Positions 44,267 to 52,614 are shown, counted from the stretch's first letter. The stretch: 64,000 nt of DNA from CAIMUM01 sp034429715 (GCA_034429715.1 DAOUFR010000074.1:40706-104705), one strand, 5' to 3'. Numbers and translations: made by a program. The notes: generated by a model not told the origin, from the sequence alone.

Positions 44267-45469
44267 ATGATCAGGCTTTATATTACGTCGATCTTATTCG
44301 CGGCAGTAATCCTGGCAGGTTGCTCACCGGCGGATCAGCCTTCAGAGCAGCCGGCTGCAGAGAATACCACGGTCGCCGTACAGGCTGCAGAAGTGAAATC
44401 CTGGCCGGTGATCAACGATTTCTCGGCCGGGGCCGATGTAATCATGCCGGGTGAGAATGTTACACTGCGCTGGAGCGTGTCTGACGCCGCGGTGGTGACC
44501 ATTGACAACGGGCCGGGCAGGGTTCAGCCCATTGGCTCAGTCGATGTATCGCCGCAGAAAACCACCAGGTATACCCTCACCGCTTCCGGGCAGAAGGGAG
44601 TATCGACCGCCTGGGTCACGGTTGATGTGGTGGAGAGGAGCGAATTCCTGCCGGACCTGGTCGTCACGGGCGTGACGCATATCAGCGGGCTGCTCTACTA
44701 TAAGATCAAAAACATCGGCGCCGCCGATGCCGGCCCCAGCGAGACCTACGTCTATGACCAGAGTAACATGCTTCGGGACACGAGCTGGGTGAGCGGACTC
44801 AGGGCCGGTGAGGAAAAGACGCTGCCTTTCACCAATTACGACTGGGAAGGAAACACGATTAAAATATGCGCCAACGGAGATAATAAGGTGGAAGAGGCCG
44901 GTAAAGAAAATAATTGCTATGTGCCGACCTTTGGCTTCAAATATAGATACGATTTCACTCAAATAGCCTCGCGGGCGAGCTGGAGAGGCAGCGCCGGTCG
45001 GATCGAATACTCGGATGGCGATGCGGTTACCGGACACGCGCAAAAGCTGCTCGAAGTCGTTGCTGCGGACAATCAGCGCTATAGCAATGCCATCGAGATG
45101 GTACCACCCGGCCCCGGCTATGGCTGGATCGAAGGGATCTTCGGCGACTGGCGGGAGCAATGGCAGGCGGGAGGCTATATGCTGCCTCTGGAGTTGCCTT
45201 ACAACACGCGCTTCACTGCCAGGGTGGGTCTGTCCGGGGAAGCCGGGGATGGCGGAGGCGCGGCCTTTCTCTTCGGCATAAAGGATGACAGGGGGAGCAT
45301 CGTCTGGTGGCCGGCTGTCGAAGCTTCCGGCGACGGCAGGTTGCATGATATAGATATCGATCTTGCAACCTATGGCGGCAGGAAGGTCATGCCCGTATTG
45401 AGGGTGGAGGGGGGTGCGGAGCCGGGCGAAATCCATGCCCTGTGGATAGATCCCAGGATCAGCCAGTGA
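44267..45469 (+). CDS. Exported lipoprotein with CARDB-like domain
   Basis: A 400-residue secreted protein. Signal peptide with lipobox LAGC (Cys19). Residues about 45-125 form an Ig-like domain (VTLRWSVSDAAVVTIDNGPG, a pattern of bacterial cell-surface Ig folds), and about 130-225 resemble a CARDB domain (LPDLVVTGVTHISGLLYYKIKNIG; CANGDNKVEEAGKENNC). The C-terminal half (230-400) is a beta-rich domain with Trp/Gly segments, family not recognised. A structural or ligand-binding role on the cell surface is likely. No enzymatic motif is seen. Confidence 0.75.
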   Translation: MIRLYITSILFAAVILAGCSPADQPSEQPAAENTTVAVQAAEVKSWPVINDFSAGADVIMPGENVTLRWSVSDAAVVTIDNGPGRVQPIGSVDVSPQKTTRYTLTASGQKGVSTAWVTVDVVERSEFLPDLVVTGVTHISGLLYYKIKNIGAADAGPSETYVYDQSNMLRDTSWVSGLRAGEEKTLPFTNYDWEGNTIKICANGDNKVEEAGKENNCYVPTFGFKYRYDFTQIASRASWRGSAGRIEYSDGDAVTGHAQKLLEVVAADNQRYSNAIEMVPPGPGYGWIEGIFGDWREQWQAGGYMLPLELPYNTRFTARVGLSGEAGDGGGAAFLFGIKDDRGSIVWWPAVEASGDGRLHDIDIDLATYGGRKVMPVLRVEGGAEPGEIHALWIDPRISQ

Positions 45470-45506
45470 AATCAGTCCATTTTATTCCCGGGGCGACAGC
45501 AATCCG

Positions 45507-45536
45507 TTGAAGGCCCTCGGGGCTGCGTACTAATAT
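45507..45536 (+). promoter_or_regulatory. Possible promoter of the terminase-like operon
   Basis: TTGAAG (45507-45512), an 18-base spacer and TAATAT (45531-45536). Eight bases separate the -10 from the ATG at 45545, again a near-leaderless layout. Confidence 0.4.
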
Positions 45537-45544
45537 AGCTGGAT

Positions 45545-45700
45545 ATGGTTGAGCTTCTTAAGTATGCCCTCAGGCTGGAGAGGTATGACGCCGCGGCCTA
45601 TGCCATCGTTTATGGATTGTTGGTTTTCAAGATAAAAAATGGCGAAAAAGCAGGTAAAAAGGGACGTAAAGCGGGACTTCTACGGCCCCGCCCTGGGTGA
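45545..45700 (+). CDS. Small protein of 51 residues upstream of the terminase-like gene
   Basis: Starts at the ATG at 45545 and ends at TGA 45698-45700. A leucine-rich amphipathic N-terminus (VELLKYALRLERYDAAAYAIVYGLLVF) is followed by a basic lysine-glycine tail. It overlaps the next ORF by 62 bases in another frame. Coding status rests on the promoter placement, the regular helix and the colinear arrangement with the next two genes; there is no ribosome site. I recognise no family. Confidence 0.45.
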   Translation: MVELLKYALRLERYDAAAYAIVYGLLVFKIKNGEKAGKKGRKAGLLRPRPG

Positions 45701-45965
45701 AACCCGCAGCCTGATGCTGGAGGAGGCAGGTGGTGTGGAGGGGCTCGACCAGGAAATAGCCTTGCTCAGGCTCAAGCTGCGCGACCTGATCAGGGATTAT
45801 CCGGATAAAATCGAACTGCACCTGCGCACGGCTAATGCCATCGCCGGCATGGTTAAGATAGGCTATGCGATATCCAGGGAGCAGAAGAAAAGCCTCAGGG
45901 AGGCCATTACGAAGGTGCTCACCGAGCTGGCCATTCCCCTGGGGGTCAAGGCTCTCATCAAGTAG
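45639..45965 (+). CDS. Small helical protein, possible terminase small-subunit-like partner
   Basis: A 108-residue basic helical protein (segment GLDQEIALLRLKLRDLI and a helix around LHLRTANAIAGMVKIGYAIS). It has no recognised domain. Position directly before a terminase-large-subunit-like gene and its size suggest an analogue of the small DNA-recognition subunit, but this is inference. The start has no clear ribosome site and lies inside the 51-residue ORF. Its TAG stop is supplied by the first bases of a TAGGGGCGG palindromic repeat. Confidence 0.6.
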   Translation: MAKKQVKRDVKRDFYGPALGETRSLMLEEAGGVEGLDQEIALLRLKLRDLIRDYPDKIELHLRTANAIAGMVKIGYAISREQKKSLREAITKVLTELAIPLGVKALIK

Positions 45966-46078
45966 GGGCGGATTTTCAAAATCCGCCCGGCTTATAACCA
46001 ACTTTGTAGGGGCGGGTTTTTAAACCCGCCCGCAAAGGACGAGCGCAGGGCGGGCGGACCTGAAGGTCCGCCCCTACA
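45963..46078. repeat. Cluster of three GTAGGGGCGG palindromes
   Basis: Three hairpins in a row: 45966-45988 (11-bp arms GGGCGGATTTT/AAAATCCGCCC), 46010-46031 (GGGCGGGTTT/AAACCCGCCC) and 46052-46073 (GGGCGGACC/GGTCCGCCC), the last ending in CCCTAC. They fill the gap before the terminase-like gene. Confidence 0.9.
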
Positions 46079-46089
46079 TTAATTGTAAA

Positions 46090-47460
46090 ATGGAATTACG
46101 TCCCTATCAGCTCGAGATCGCCCGCGCCGTGCTGAAGAGCATCGAGGACCGGCGGGGCCTGACCTTCTCGGTGGAGATTGCCCGGCAGGGTGGGAAAAAC
46201 GAGCTGTCCGCGCACATCGGGGTGCTGCTGCTCACCATGTTCATGCTGCGCGGGGGCAGCGCCGTAAAATGCTCGCCCACTTTCAAGCCGCAGACCGTTA
46301 TCTCCATGATGCGCCTCAAGCAGCGGCTGGATGATTTCGGCTTCCGGGGATTGTGGGAGGCTGAGATGGGATACATCATACGACTGGGGGCGGCCTGCCA
46401 GGTCTTCCTCTCGGCCGAAGAGACCTCGTCGGTAGTCGGGCACACGGCCGATATCCTGCTTGAGATCGACGAGTCGCAGGACGTGGACAAGGACAAGTAC
46501 ACCCGCGATTTCCGGCCCATGGCTTCCTCCACCAATGCCACCACCGTTCATTACGGTACGCCCTGGGACGATTCCACCCTGCTGGAAGAGGTCAGGCTAC
46601 AAAACCTCGAGCTGGAGAAAGGCGACGGACTGAAGCGCCATTTCCGCTTCGACTGGCAGGAGGTGGCCAGATATAATCCCGCCTACCGGGCCTTCGTGGA
46701 TGCAGAGCGCGCCAGGCTGGGCGCCGACCATCCGCTATTCCTGAGCCAGTATGCGCTGCTGCTCGTACGAAATACGGGAGGATTCCTGTCACGCGCTCAA
46801 ATAGCCCTGCTGCAGGGAACGCATGAAAGGCAGGCGCGCCGGGAGTCGGGGAGTAAGATATACGTGGCCGGCCTCGACCTGGCTGGTGAGGCCGAGGTGT
46901 CCGACGAGCCGGGGACGACGCTGCGCGGACGGGACGCAGCGGTGCTGACCATCGCCGAAGTGGGAAATCCTGTGGATGGTCCGGTTGAGGATGGGCCCCG
47001 CATAGAGGTGGTTGAGCACTACAGCTGGACCGGCAGGAAGCATCCGGAGCTGTACCGAGAGCTGGTCCACATACTTAAGGATACCTGGCGCTGCAGCAGC
47101 GTGGTCGCGGACGCCACGGGAGTCGGGGAGGGAGTGGCCTCGTTTCTGCGGCACGCGCTGGGCGGCTGCATCGTGCCTTTCAAATTCACGCAGCCCTCCA
47201 AGTCGGCCCTGGGCTTCAGCCTGCTGGCGGCCGTCAATTCAGGCCGGCTCAAACTGTATCGGACTGACGGTTCGGCGGATTATCGGGAGATGATGTTCCA
47301 GCTTGAGCGAGCGCGCGGCGTGAGCCGTCCCAACCGCACCATCAACTTCTTCGTCGATCCCTCCGCCGGGCACGACGATTACTTGATAAGCCTGGCGCTC
47401 TGCGTGGAGGCGGCCTCGCGCCTTGCGCCTCGCAGGGCTACCGGGACGGTGCCGATCTGA
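46090..47460 (+). CDS. Terminase large-subunit-like ATPase-nuclease (orphan)
   Basis: A 456-residue protein with the two-domain layout of phage TerL. The N-terminal ATPase has a Walker-A-like ARQGGKNE (Lys36), Walker B LLEIDESQD (Asp127-Glu128) and a motif III-like HYGTPWDD near 154-161. The C-terminal RNase-H-like nuclease has its acidic residues in place: Asp263 (AGLDLAGE), Asp341 (VADATGVG) and Asp429/Asp430 (GHDDYLISLAL). Both activities look intact. TerL normally packages and cuts phage DNA, but no portal, capsid, protease or tail gene is near. It may be a domesticated gene, a gene-transfer-agent remnant or part of a small mobile element. The start ATG has no ribosome site; a TACATT box lies nine bases upstream. 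Confidence 0.82.
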   Translation: MELRPYQLEIARAVLKSIEDRRGLTFSVEIARQGGKNELSAHIGVLLLTMFMLRGGSAVKCSPTFKPQTVISMMRLKQRLDDFGFRGLWEAEMGYIIRLGAACQVFLSAEETSSVVGHTADILLEIDESQDVDKDKYTRDFRPMASSTNATTVHYGTPWDDSTLLEEVRLQNLELEKGDGLKRHFRFDWQEVARYNPAYRAFVDAERARLGADHPLFLSQYALLLVRNTGGFLSRAQIALLQGTHERQARRESGSKIYVAGLDLAGEAEVSDEPGTTLRGRDAAVLTIAEVGNPVDGPVEDGPRIEVVEHYSWTGRKHPELYRELVHILKDTWRCSSVVADATGVGEGVASFLRHALGGCIVPFKFTQPSKSALGFSLLAAVNSGRLKLYRTDGSADYREMMFQLERARGVSRPNRTINFFVDPSAGHDDYLISLALCVEAASRLAPRRATGTVPI

Positions 47461-47613
47461 TCATAATCGCAGAAAGATCGGATAGATGCTGTGTATGCCT
47501 GTCGGATATGCATATCTTCTGCAATATGGTATAGTTTATAGTGGTTCTTATGCGATGAGGGGTGGAGCATTACGACCGGGATTGTTTATGACTGATGTGA
47601 AAGGGGAATGGTT

Positions 47614-49032
47614 ATGAGTTTGCGCTTTGTCATGCGAGCGCTTGTCCTGGCGGTTGTAATTCCGGCCGCGGCCTTGCTGCCCTGCTATCAGGCTGAGCCG
47701 GTTGGCGCCGATGATCCTTCGCCTCCCGTCGTTGTCACCCACTTTGCCTCGAGCATAAATGAAACCGGAGCAAGGCTCGAAGGGGAAGTATGGAATACCG
47801 GCGGCGCCGTTGTCACGGAGAGGGGTTTCGAGTGGGATAGTGACGGGCACCCTCCCTTTGCCGATTCCTGGACGGAAAGCGGGTCGTTCGGCACTGGAAC
47901 ATATAATCATGACGTCACCGGCCTCGCTCCCGGCGCGCTCTGTTATTACAGGGCCAAAGCTCTCAACAGCGAAGGATGGGGCTATGGTGGAATCATCACC
48001 TTTTTAACGCCACCCTTCGAGCCGACCAATTTTACTGCTGCAGCGGGCAATGGACAGGTCAGCCTCAGCTGGACCAAAGGGCAGGGCGCGACCAGGACGC
48101 TTATACGCAGGTCCACCACCGGGTATCCGGTGTTCCGCACCGACGGCGTCCAGGTTTACTTCGACGCCGGTAACGCTGCAGTGGATACCGGGCTGGCCAA
48201 CCTGACGACGTACTACTATGCGGCATGGTCGGAGGTCACCAGGGGTTCGCTGCAGTGGTATTCATGGGCCAGGGCCACGGCGCAGGCCACTCCTTTTATT
48301 CCCGTCAACGTGACAACCGAAGAAGCAACAATTTCTTCCTCAAATTCTGCCATACTCAGGGGCAGGCTTACCTCGCTGGGCCTGGATAATACGGTTTACG
48401 TATCGTTTGAATGGGGAACAGCTCCGGGGGACCACAGCAATACGACTTCACCGCAACGGATGACGAATGCCGGGGATTTCAGCACGATGATAACAGGATT
48501 GAGGCACGGCAAAACCTATCACTACAGGGCGAAGGTGACGGATCGGGTGACGGCCTTCGGGCTCGAGAATAGTTTTACCCTGCCTCGCGCATATATCGAT
48601 AACGCAGGCTCTTCAGGTACGATATCCGCCGTGCCGCCGGCTCAGCCGGTGTCCCTGCCCGGTGTGTACGTGCAGAAGGCTTCTCTTTCGGCGGCCAGGG
48701 CCCTGCCCGGCTCGCCCGTCACCGTCGGTGCAACGCTGGCCAACAGGGGCGCTGCAAATGGCTACATGACGGTTAAACTGTACGTTAATGGCTGCGAAGA
48801 AGCGAGCCGGTCTGTCATGGTCGAGAGCGGCAAAACCGTGCCGCTTGAATTCGCGGTCAGCCGGGATGTGCCCGGAGACTATGCGGTCCGCGTGGGCGGC
48901 GTCGATGCGGGCAGCTTTGCAGTAGATGCGCCCGCCGGCTCCGACGTTATCCTGTATTTCAGCATTGCGCTGATTTTAACTGCCTTTATCCTGGCAATAG
49001 TCCATAGGCGGATGAGGCGCAGGGCCTTTTAA
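47614..49032 (+). CDS. Fibronectin-type/CARDB-like surface protein with C-terminal anchor
   Basis: A 472-residue exported protein. The ATG at 47614 is preferred because AAGGGG is 9 bases upstream; an ATG at 47608 is too close. Signal peptide about 1-30. Fibronectin type III-like repeats at about 35-125, 130-225 and 230-325 (FEWDSDGHP, YYRAKALNSEGWGYGG, YHYRAKVTD). A CARDB-like domain follows at 345-430 (LPGSPVTVGATLANRGAANG). The C-terminus has a membrane helix (about 440-463) and a basic RRMRRR tail. Five N-X-S/T sites occur in the extracellular part. Probably a cell-surface structural or adhesive protein. The 153 bases upstream contain no gene; a TATAGT at 47530 is a possible -10. Confidence 0.78.
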   Translation: MSLRFVMRALVLAVVIPAAALLPCYQAEPVGADDPSPPVVVTHFASSINETGARLEGEVWNTGGAVVTERGFEWDSDGHPPFADSWTESGSFGTGTYNHDVTGLAPGALCYYRAKALNSEGWGYGGIITFLTPPFEPTNFTAAAGNGQVSLSWTKGQGATRTLIRRSTTGYPVFRTDGVQVYFDAGNAAVDTGLANLTTYYYAAWSEVTRGSLQWYSWARATAQATPFIPVNVTTEEATISSSNSAILRGRLTSLGLDNTVYVSFEWGTAPGDHSNTTSPQRMTNAGDFSTMITGLRHGKTYHYRAKVTDRVTAFGLENSFTLPRAYIDNAGSSGTISAVPPAQPVSLPGVYVQKASLSAARALPGSPVTVGATLANRGAANGYMTVKLYVNGCEEASRSVMVESGKTVPLEFAVSRDVPGDYAVRVGGVDAGSFAVDAPAGSDVILYFSIALILTAFILAIVHRRMRRRAF

Positions 49033-49197
49033 CTGTATCCCCGGGCCGATAAAGAAAGCCGGATATCAAATTCTTCTAATCCAGCTTATAGTGAACGGTC
49101 CGCTGCACCCTGCGCCAGCTCTCTGTGCAGCCTGTCTTCGGAGCCGGCCAGCCGGCTGTTGATGGCATCGGCTATCCTGTTGTCACTTGCGGGTATG

Positions 49198-49230
49198 GAT
49201 TGCTTCGTCGCTGCTCTCCCCGCAATGACG
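49198..49230. repeat. Partial CATTGCGAGG-type repeat
   Basis: The right half only: GGATTGCTTCGTCGCTGCTC followed by CGCAATGACG. The left half is missing. The rest of the 253-base gap 49033-49285 holds no gene apart from this and a terminator. Confidence 0.7.
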
Positions 49231-49238
49231 TCCTAATA

Positions 49239-49269
49239 AAGAAGGGAGAGCGTTACGCTCTCCCTTCTT
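49239..49269 (-). terminator. Strong hairpin after the tubulin-like gene
   Basis: AAGAAGGGAGAGCG (49239-49252) and CGCTCTCCCTTCTT (49256-49269) form a perfect 14-bp stem with a 3-base loop, starting 17 bases after the stop of the reverse-strand tubulin-like gene, with a TTCTTTATTA-type edge on that strand. It could serve the converging gene at 47614 as well. Confidence 0.8.
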
Positions 49270-49285
49270 AAATGTCGATCAGTGT

Positions 49286-50467
49286 TTATATCAGGCTGGG
49301 CAGGCCCTTGGCGGCGTCTTCCATGTCGCGCAGGCGGCCTGTGGTTTCCTTCAGGCGGTCCTTCTGGGTCATGGCGAAGGCCGAGGCCCTGTCGTAGTAG
49401 TCGCGTATCTTCTGTACGAATGCCAGCTGAGAGAAGAGGATGGTGACGTTCACCGATCCGCGGTCCCTGGGGAAGTCGCCGGCGCGTATGACAGCGTTCT
49501 CGGCCAGCTCGCGCAGGTAGTCGCCCAGGCCTTTGGCGATATCCATGCTCATCTCCTTGGTGGGGGCGGCCAGCAGGTAGAGCGCGCGGCCGGCGTCCTC
49601 CGGATTGAGAGCAATGGAGAGCTCGCTGACGGCGGCGTCCATGGCCTGCATGGCGCGCAGGGTCTCGCCGCTCTTCTCACGGAAGCCGGTCTTGGAGAGC
49701 TCCCAGGGGAAGCGGAACCCGCGAGGGATGTCCGTACTGCCGCAGCCGATGGCGGTCCAGCCATCGATGGACTGCATGATGTCGCCGGCGTCCATAGTCT
49801 TGGCGCCCACGTGGCGTACGTTGGTCACCTCTCCCGCGCACATCAGGTCGTAGAAAGGCTCCACGATCTGGCGGTTGATGCGGGACAGGTTCATGGCCAG
49901 GCTGGCGTCCTTGCGCACGTAGCGCTGGTTGTCCGCCAGGAATACGCCGTCTGCCACGGAGTGAATGGATTTAAGGCAGGTGGCGGTGTTGTATACGCTG
50001 CGCAGTTCGGCCACTTCCTCGTGTTCGAAAGGCAGCACGCAGAGGGAGTAGACCGGTTTGCCGATATAGCGTTCCTTGAGCATCTGCGCGATGATCGAGA
50101 TTGCGCCCGAGCCGGTGCCGCCGGCCGTTCCGGCGATCAGCAGGAAAGCGTGGGTCTGGTAGAAGAGGGGAGATGTGCGCACGGCGTCGATGACCTTGTC
50201 GCCGTCCTCGCGCGCCAGCTCGGCGCCCATCTCGTTGACCTTGCCTACCCCGTGTCCCCAGGTCTTGCGACCGCCGATCAGAATTCTGTGCATATAGTCT
50301 GAGCCGATATGAGATAAACCGGTCAGGTCGGTCTGGTCGGTGTTGACGGCAAAGGTCCCTGTAACAATGGTTGTACCGCGTTCACCATGAGCCCTCTGGC
50401 CCAGGCGGGCAAACTCGTCGGCGACACGTGAGCCGCATTGCCCCAGCCCGATAACCATTAATTTCAT
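49286..50467 (-). CDS. Tubulin/FtsZ-superfamily GTPase, CetZ/FtsZ-like
   Basis: A 393-residue protein with the tubulin fold. The N-terminal phosphate loop GLGQCGSR (7-14) and the tubulin signature AGTAGGTGSGA (112-122) are clear. A T7-loop-like TMDAGDI around Asp225/Asp228 replaces the FtsZ NxDxxD sequence, so polymer-coupled GTP hydrolysis may be retained. It lacks the usual FtsZ C-terminal FtsA/ZipA-binding tail and has a helical C-terminus of about 60 residues. It is not the main cell-division ftsZ by context (no ftsA, mur or divIVA neighbour). Divided from the upstream IPT/TIG gene by 109 bases holding its own strong promoter. A role in cell shape or surface organisation is possible. Confidence 0.85.
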   Translation of the reverse strand: MKLMVIGLGQCGSRVADEFARLGQRAHGERGTTIVTGTFAVNTDQTDLTGLSHIGSDYMHRILIGGRKTWGHGVGKVNEMGAELAREDGDKVIDAVRTSPLFYQTHAFLLIAGTAGGTGSGAISIIAQMLKERYIGKPVYSLCVLPFEHEEVAELRSVYNTATCLKSIHSVADGVFLADNQRYVRKDASLAMNLSRINRQIVEPFYDLMCAGEVTNVRHVGAKTMDAGDIMQSIDGWTAIGCGSTDIPRGFRFPWELSKTGFREKSGETLRAMQAMDAAVSELSIALNPEDAGRALYLLAAPTKEMSMDIAKGLGDYLRELAENAVIRAGDFPRDRGSVNVTILFSQLAFVQKIRDYYDRASAFAMTQKDRLKETTGRLRDMEDAAKGLPSLI

Positions 50468-50537
50468 TGTGTAATACCTCGCTTAACTATTTAGTTTTAT
50501 ATATAGCTGAACGCATTAATACTGTTAGGTTTAACCC

Positions 50538-50566
50538 ATATTAAAGCCGCATGGTCATTTTGTCAA
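50538..50566 (-). promoter_or_regulatory. Strong promoter of the tubulin-like gene
   Basis: On the reverse strand TTGACA (50561-50566), a 17-base spacer and TAATAT (50538-50543). The leader of about 65 bases includes GAGG before the start. Confidence 0.75.
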
Positions 50567-50576
50567 GATTGTTGAA

Positions 50577-52376
50577 TTACGATGACGACCAGCCGCCCTT
50601 TTTGCTGATGGCCCTGACGCGCCATATGATCAGTCCGACCACGACCAGGCCGGCTATGATCCCCACGATGGGCCAGAAGTCGAAGCCGGTGAAAGAGATG
50701 AATTGTGACTGGCTCCACTCACCGGCGTTTCCGGCCAGGTCGACCGCCTTCACGCGCCAGAAGTAATCCCCCCCCTGCGGCTTCTCGCCGGGCGGCATGA
50801 TGTACTCGGGTTGGGCCAGCGCTTCCTTGCGCACCACCGATCCCGAGAAATCGGCATTCCGGCTCATTTCGAAGGAATAGGTGACGCCGCTGGGGTCCTC
50901 GGCCACGGACCATCTGAAGTCTATGGGCTTATTTTCGAAGAGGCCTATCTTGGTGCCGGCGGCGGGCGAAACCGGGGATGGGGCCGCCGGTGCGATGGAC
51001 TCGATGGTGAAGGATGTGGAAGCCACGGCCTGTGTGCCGTCGCTTACGGTCACCAGGTGGCTGCCCGCACTGCTGGAAGGCGGTTTGAAGCTGGTGCTGA
51101 AGCTGCCCTTGCCGTCCGTAGTGGCGTCGCTTGCCACCTGCTTTGCGTCATAGGTGATGGTCAGCGTCTGGCTGGCGCCGAACCCGCTGCCCGTGAGCAG
51201 CGTGTTTTCGCCCACCGAGCCGCTCACCGGATTTATGGTTAGCTCGGGTGTGATGACGACTATATATTGCGAGACATCGTCGGCCCTGGTGGCGTCGCCG
51301 AACGCGTCGACAACGTGCTCGCCTTTAGTAGCGGCGGGCACGGTGAACTGGGTCGACCATGAGCCGTGCGCGTCCGCGGTGATGTTGCCCACGGCCTGCG
51401 TGTCATCGAATGTGACCTTGATATTGGTCTCGTTCTCCTGGAAGCCGACGCCGTTTACATAGAGTGTGTCTCCCGTATTGATGATGTCGCCCAGCCTGCC
51501 GCTGGCCTGTTCGACCTTTATGCCGGGCGATACCGTAAATACGGCGTCGGGTACATCCTCCAGGGTGGTGGTTGCGCCCCTGGCGTCCACCTGGTGCGTG
51601 CCCTTGGAAGATGCAGGAATGGAGAAGGAGGACTGCCACGTGCCGTTGAGATCGGCCGAGATATTGGACTTGACCACCAGGTCGTCGTAGATGACGGCGA
51701 TATTGGTCTCGCCGTTGCCGAAGCCGGCGCCCGATACGGTGACCACGCGCCCTACCCAGCCTGAGTTGGGATTGATGCTGAAGGACGGAGTCACCGTGAA
51801 TATCTGCTCCTTGATCTCAGTGGAGGGTGTGGTGGCCCCGCTGGCCGAGATTGAGTGGTTGCCTCTGTTGCTGGCGGGGATTTTGAGAGTATAGAGCCAG
51901 CTTCCACTGGCGTTCGCCTCGATACCCGAGGCGATTTCGCTGCTGTTGTAGATTATTTTAATGCCTGTTTCACGGGCGTCGAAGCCGTTGCCCTGAACGG
52001 CCACCTCTGTGCCCACCATGCCTTTTTTAGTGCCTATGGAGATACCGCCCTGGACAGTGAACTCCTTCTGGAAGGACTTGCTGCCAACCTTCAGCGTGAC
52101 CAGCTGCTTGCCTCGCGGCGACTGCGGCACCTCGAAGATGAGGGGTTGGCAGCCTGACTTGGTGAGGGTGCCCTGCTGAACAAGCTGGTTCGAATCGCCC
52201 CAGTACAGGAAGTACTCCCCCTCGCCGTACTGGCAGAAAGCAGGTATTTTAATGTCCGAGCCTACCCGTCCCGTAGTAGGGTCCAGCGTAAGCGATTCCG
52301 CCTGCACTGCGGCCGGCAGTATAAGCGCTGTTAAGAAGGAAAGTGCAAGTAAAGACGCCAGGACCTTTACTTTCAT
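50577..52376 (-). CDS. IPT/TIG-repeat surface protein with C-terminal membrane anchor
   Basis: A 599-residue exported protein. Signal peptide with cleavage after AVQA (about 26). About five Ig-like IPT/TIG repeats of roughly 80 residues (each with GxVG..V.VSG.GF and a Y(D/N) strand; e.g. SGWVGRVVTVSGAGFG and SGSVGENTLLTGSGFG) span 30-445. A fibronectin-type domain (about 450-565; DFRWSVAEDPSGVTYSF, YFWRVKAVDLAGNAGEWS) and a membrane helix (about 570-590) with a short basic tail follow. At least seven N-X-S/T sites are present. Likely a long adhesive or structural surface protein; its gene precedes the tubulin-like gene on the same strand. Confidence 0.85.
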   Translation of the reverse strand: MKVKVLASLLALSFLTALILPAAVQAESLTLDPTTGRVGSDIKIPAFCQYGEGEYFLYWGDSNQLVQQGTLTKSGCQPLIFEVPQSPRGKQLVTLKVGSKSFQKEFTVQGGISIGTKKGMVGTEVAVQGNGFDARETGIKIIYNSSEIASGIEANASGSWLYTLKIPASNRGNHSISASGATTPSTEIKEQIFTVTPSFSINPNSGWVGRVVTVSGAGFGNGETNIAVIYDDLVVKSNISADLNGTWQSSFSIPASSKGTHQVDARGATTTLEDVPDAVFTVSPGIKVEQASGRLGDIINTGDTLYVNGVGFQENETNIKVTFDDTQAVGNITADAHGSWSTQFTVPAATKGEHVVDAFGDATRADDVSQYIVVITPELTINPVSGSVGENTLLTGSGFGASQTLTITYDAKQVASDATTDGKGSFSTSFKPPSSSAGSHLVTVSDGTQAVASTSFTIESIAPAAPSPVSPAAGTKIGLFENKPIDFRWSVAEDPSGVTYSFEMSRNADFSGSVVRKEALAQPEYIMPPGEKPQGGDYFWRVKAVDLAGNAGEWSQSQFISFTGFDFWPIVGIIAGLVVVGLIIWRVRAISKKGGWSSS

Positions 52377-52406
52377 CTCTTAATCCTCCGAATTGCTTTT
52401 GAATGT

Positions 52407-52415
52407 ATCATAACA
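52407..52415 (-). promoter_or_regulatory. Possible extended -10 promoter of the IPT/TIG gene
   Basis: On the reverse strand TG-T-TATGAT (52407-52415), about 30 bases before the ATG at 52376, which is preceded by GGAGGATTAAGAG. Confidence 0.4.
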
Positions 52416-52519
52416 CAAATAAATCAATAACGTAGGGGCGGGTTTCATTAATGCTTCTCATCAGCGTCAGCAGGTCATTGCGAACGTTTTTTCTCGTCGT
52501 TGCGGGCCTTTTCCCTCTC

Positions 52520-52601
52520 GTCATTGCGAGCGAAGCGCGGCAATCCTGTGTAGCGCAATCATGCGCAAGATTGCTTCGTCACTCCGTTCCTCGCAATGAC
52601 C
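52520..52601. repeat. CATTGCGAGG-type palindromic repeat, full copy
   Basis: GTCATTGCGAGCGAAGCGCGG at the left arm pairs with a right arm ending CCTCGCAATGAC (arm here quoted in part), with central GCGCAATC/GATTGCGC-type pairing. A half copy (GGTCATTGCGAACG) precedes it near 52472. A half copy of the other family (GTAGGGGCGGGTTT) lies at 52433. The 238-base gap between rho and the IPT/TIG gene is thus made of repeats. Confidence 0.8.
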
Positions 52602-52614
52602 CGTGAATGAGTCA

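Noticed and set aside
44537..45436. A 299-codon reverse frame across the CARDB-like lipoprotein gene
   Set aside because: The forward frame has a signal peptide, lipobox and Ig-like folds; the reverse frame has no supporting feature.
45545..47460. A complete prophage around the terminase-like gene
   Set aside because: No portal, capsid, protease, tail, integrase or attachment-site repeat was found in the flanking 5 kb on either side.
40050..52601. CATTGCGAGG repeats as a CRISPR array
   Set aside because: Copies are kilobases apart, palindromic over 80-90 bases and not separated by spacers; no cas genes.
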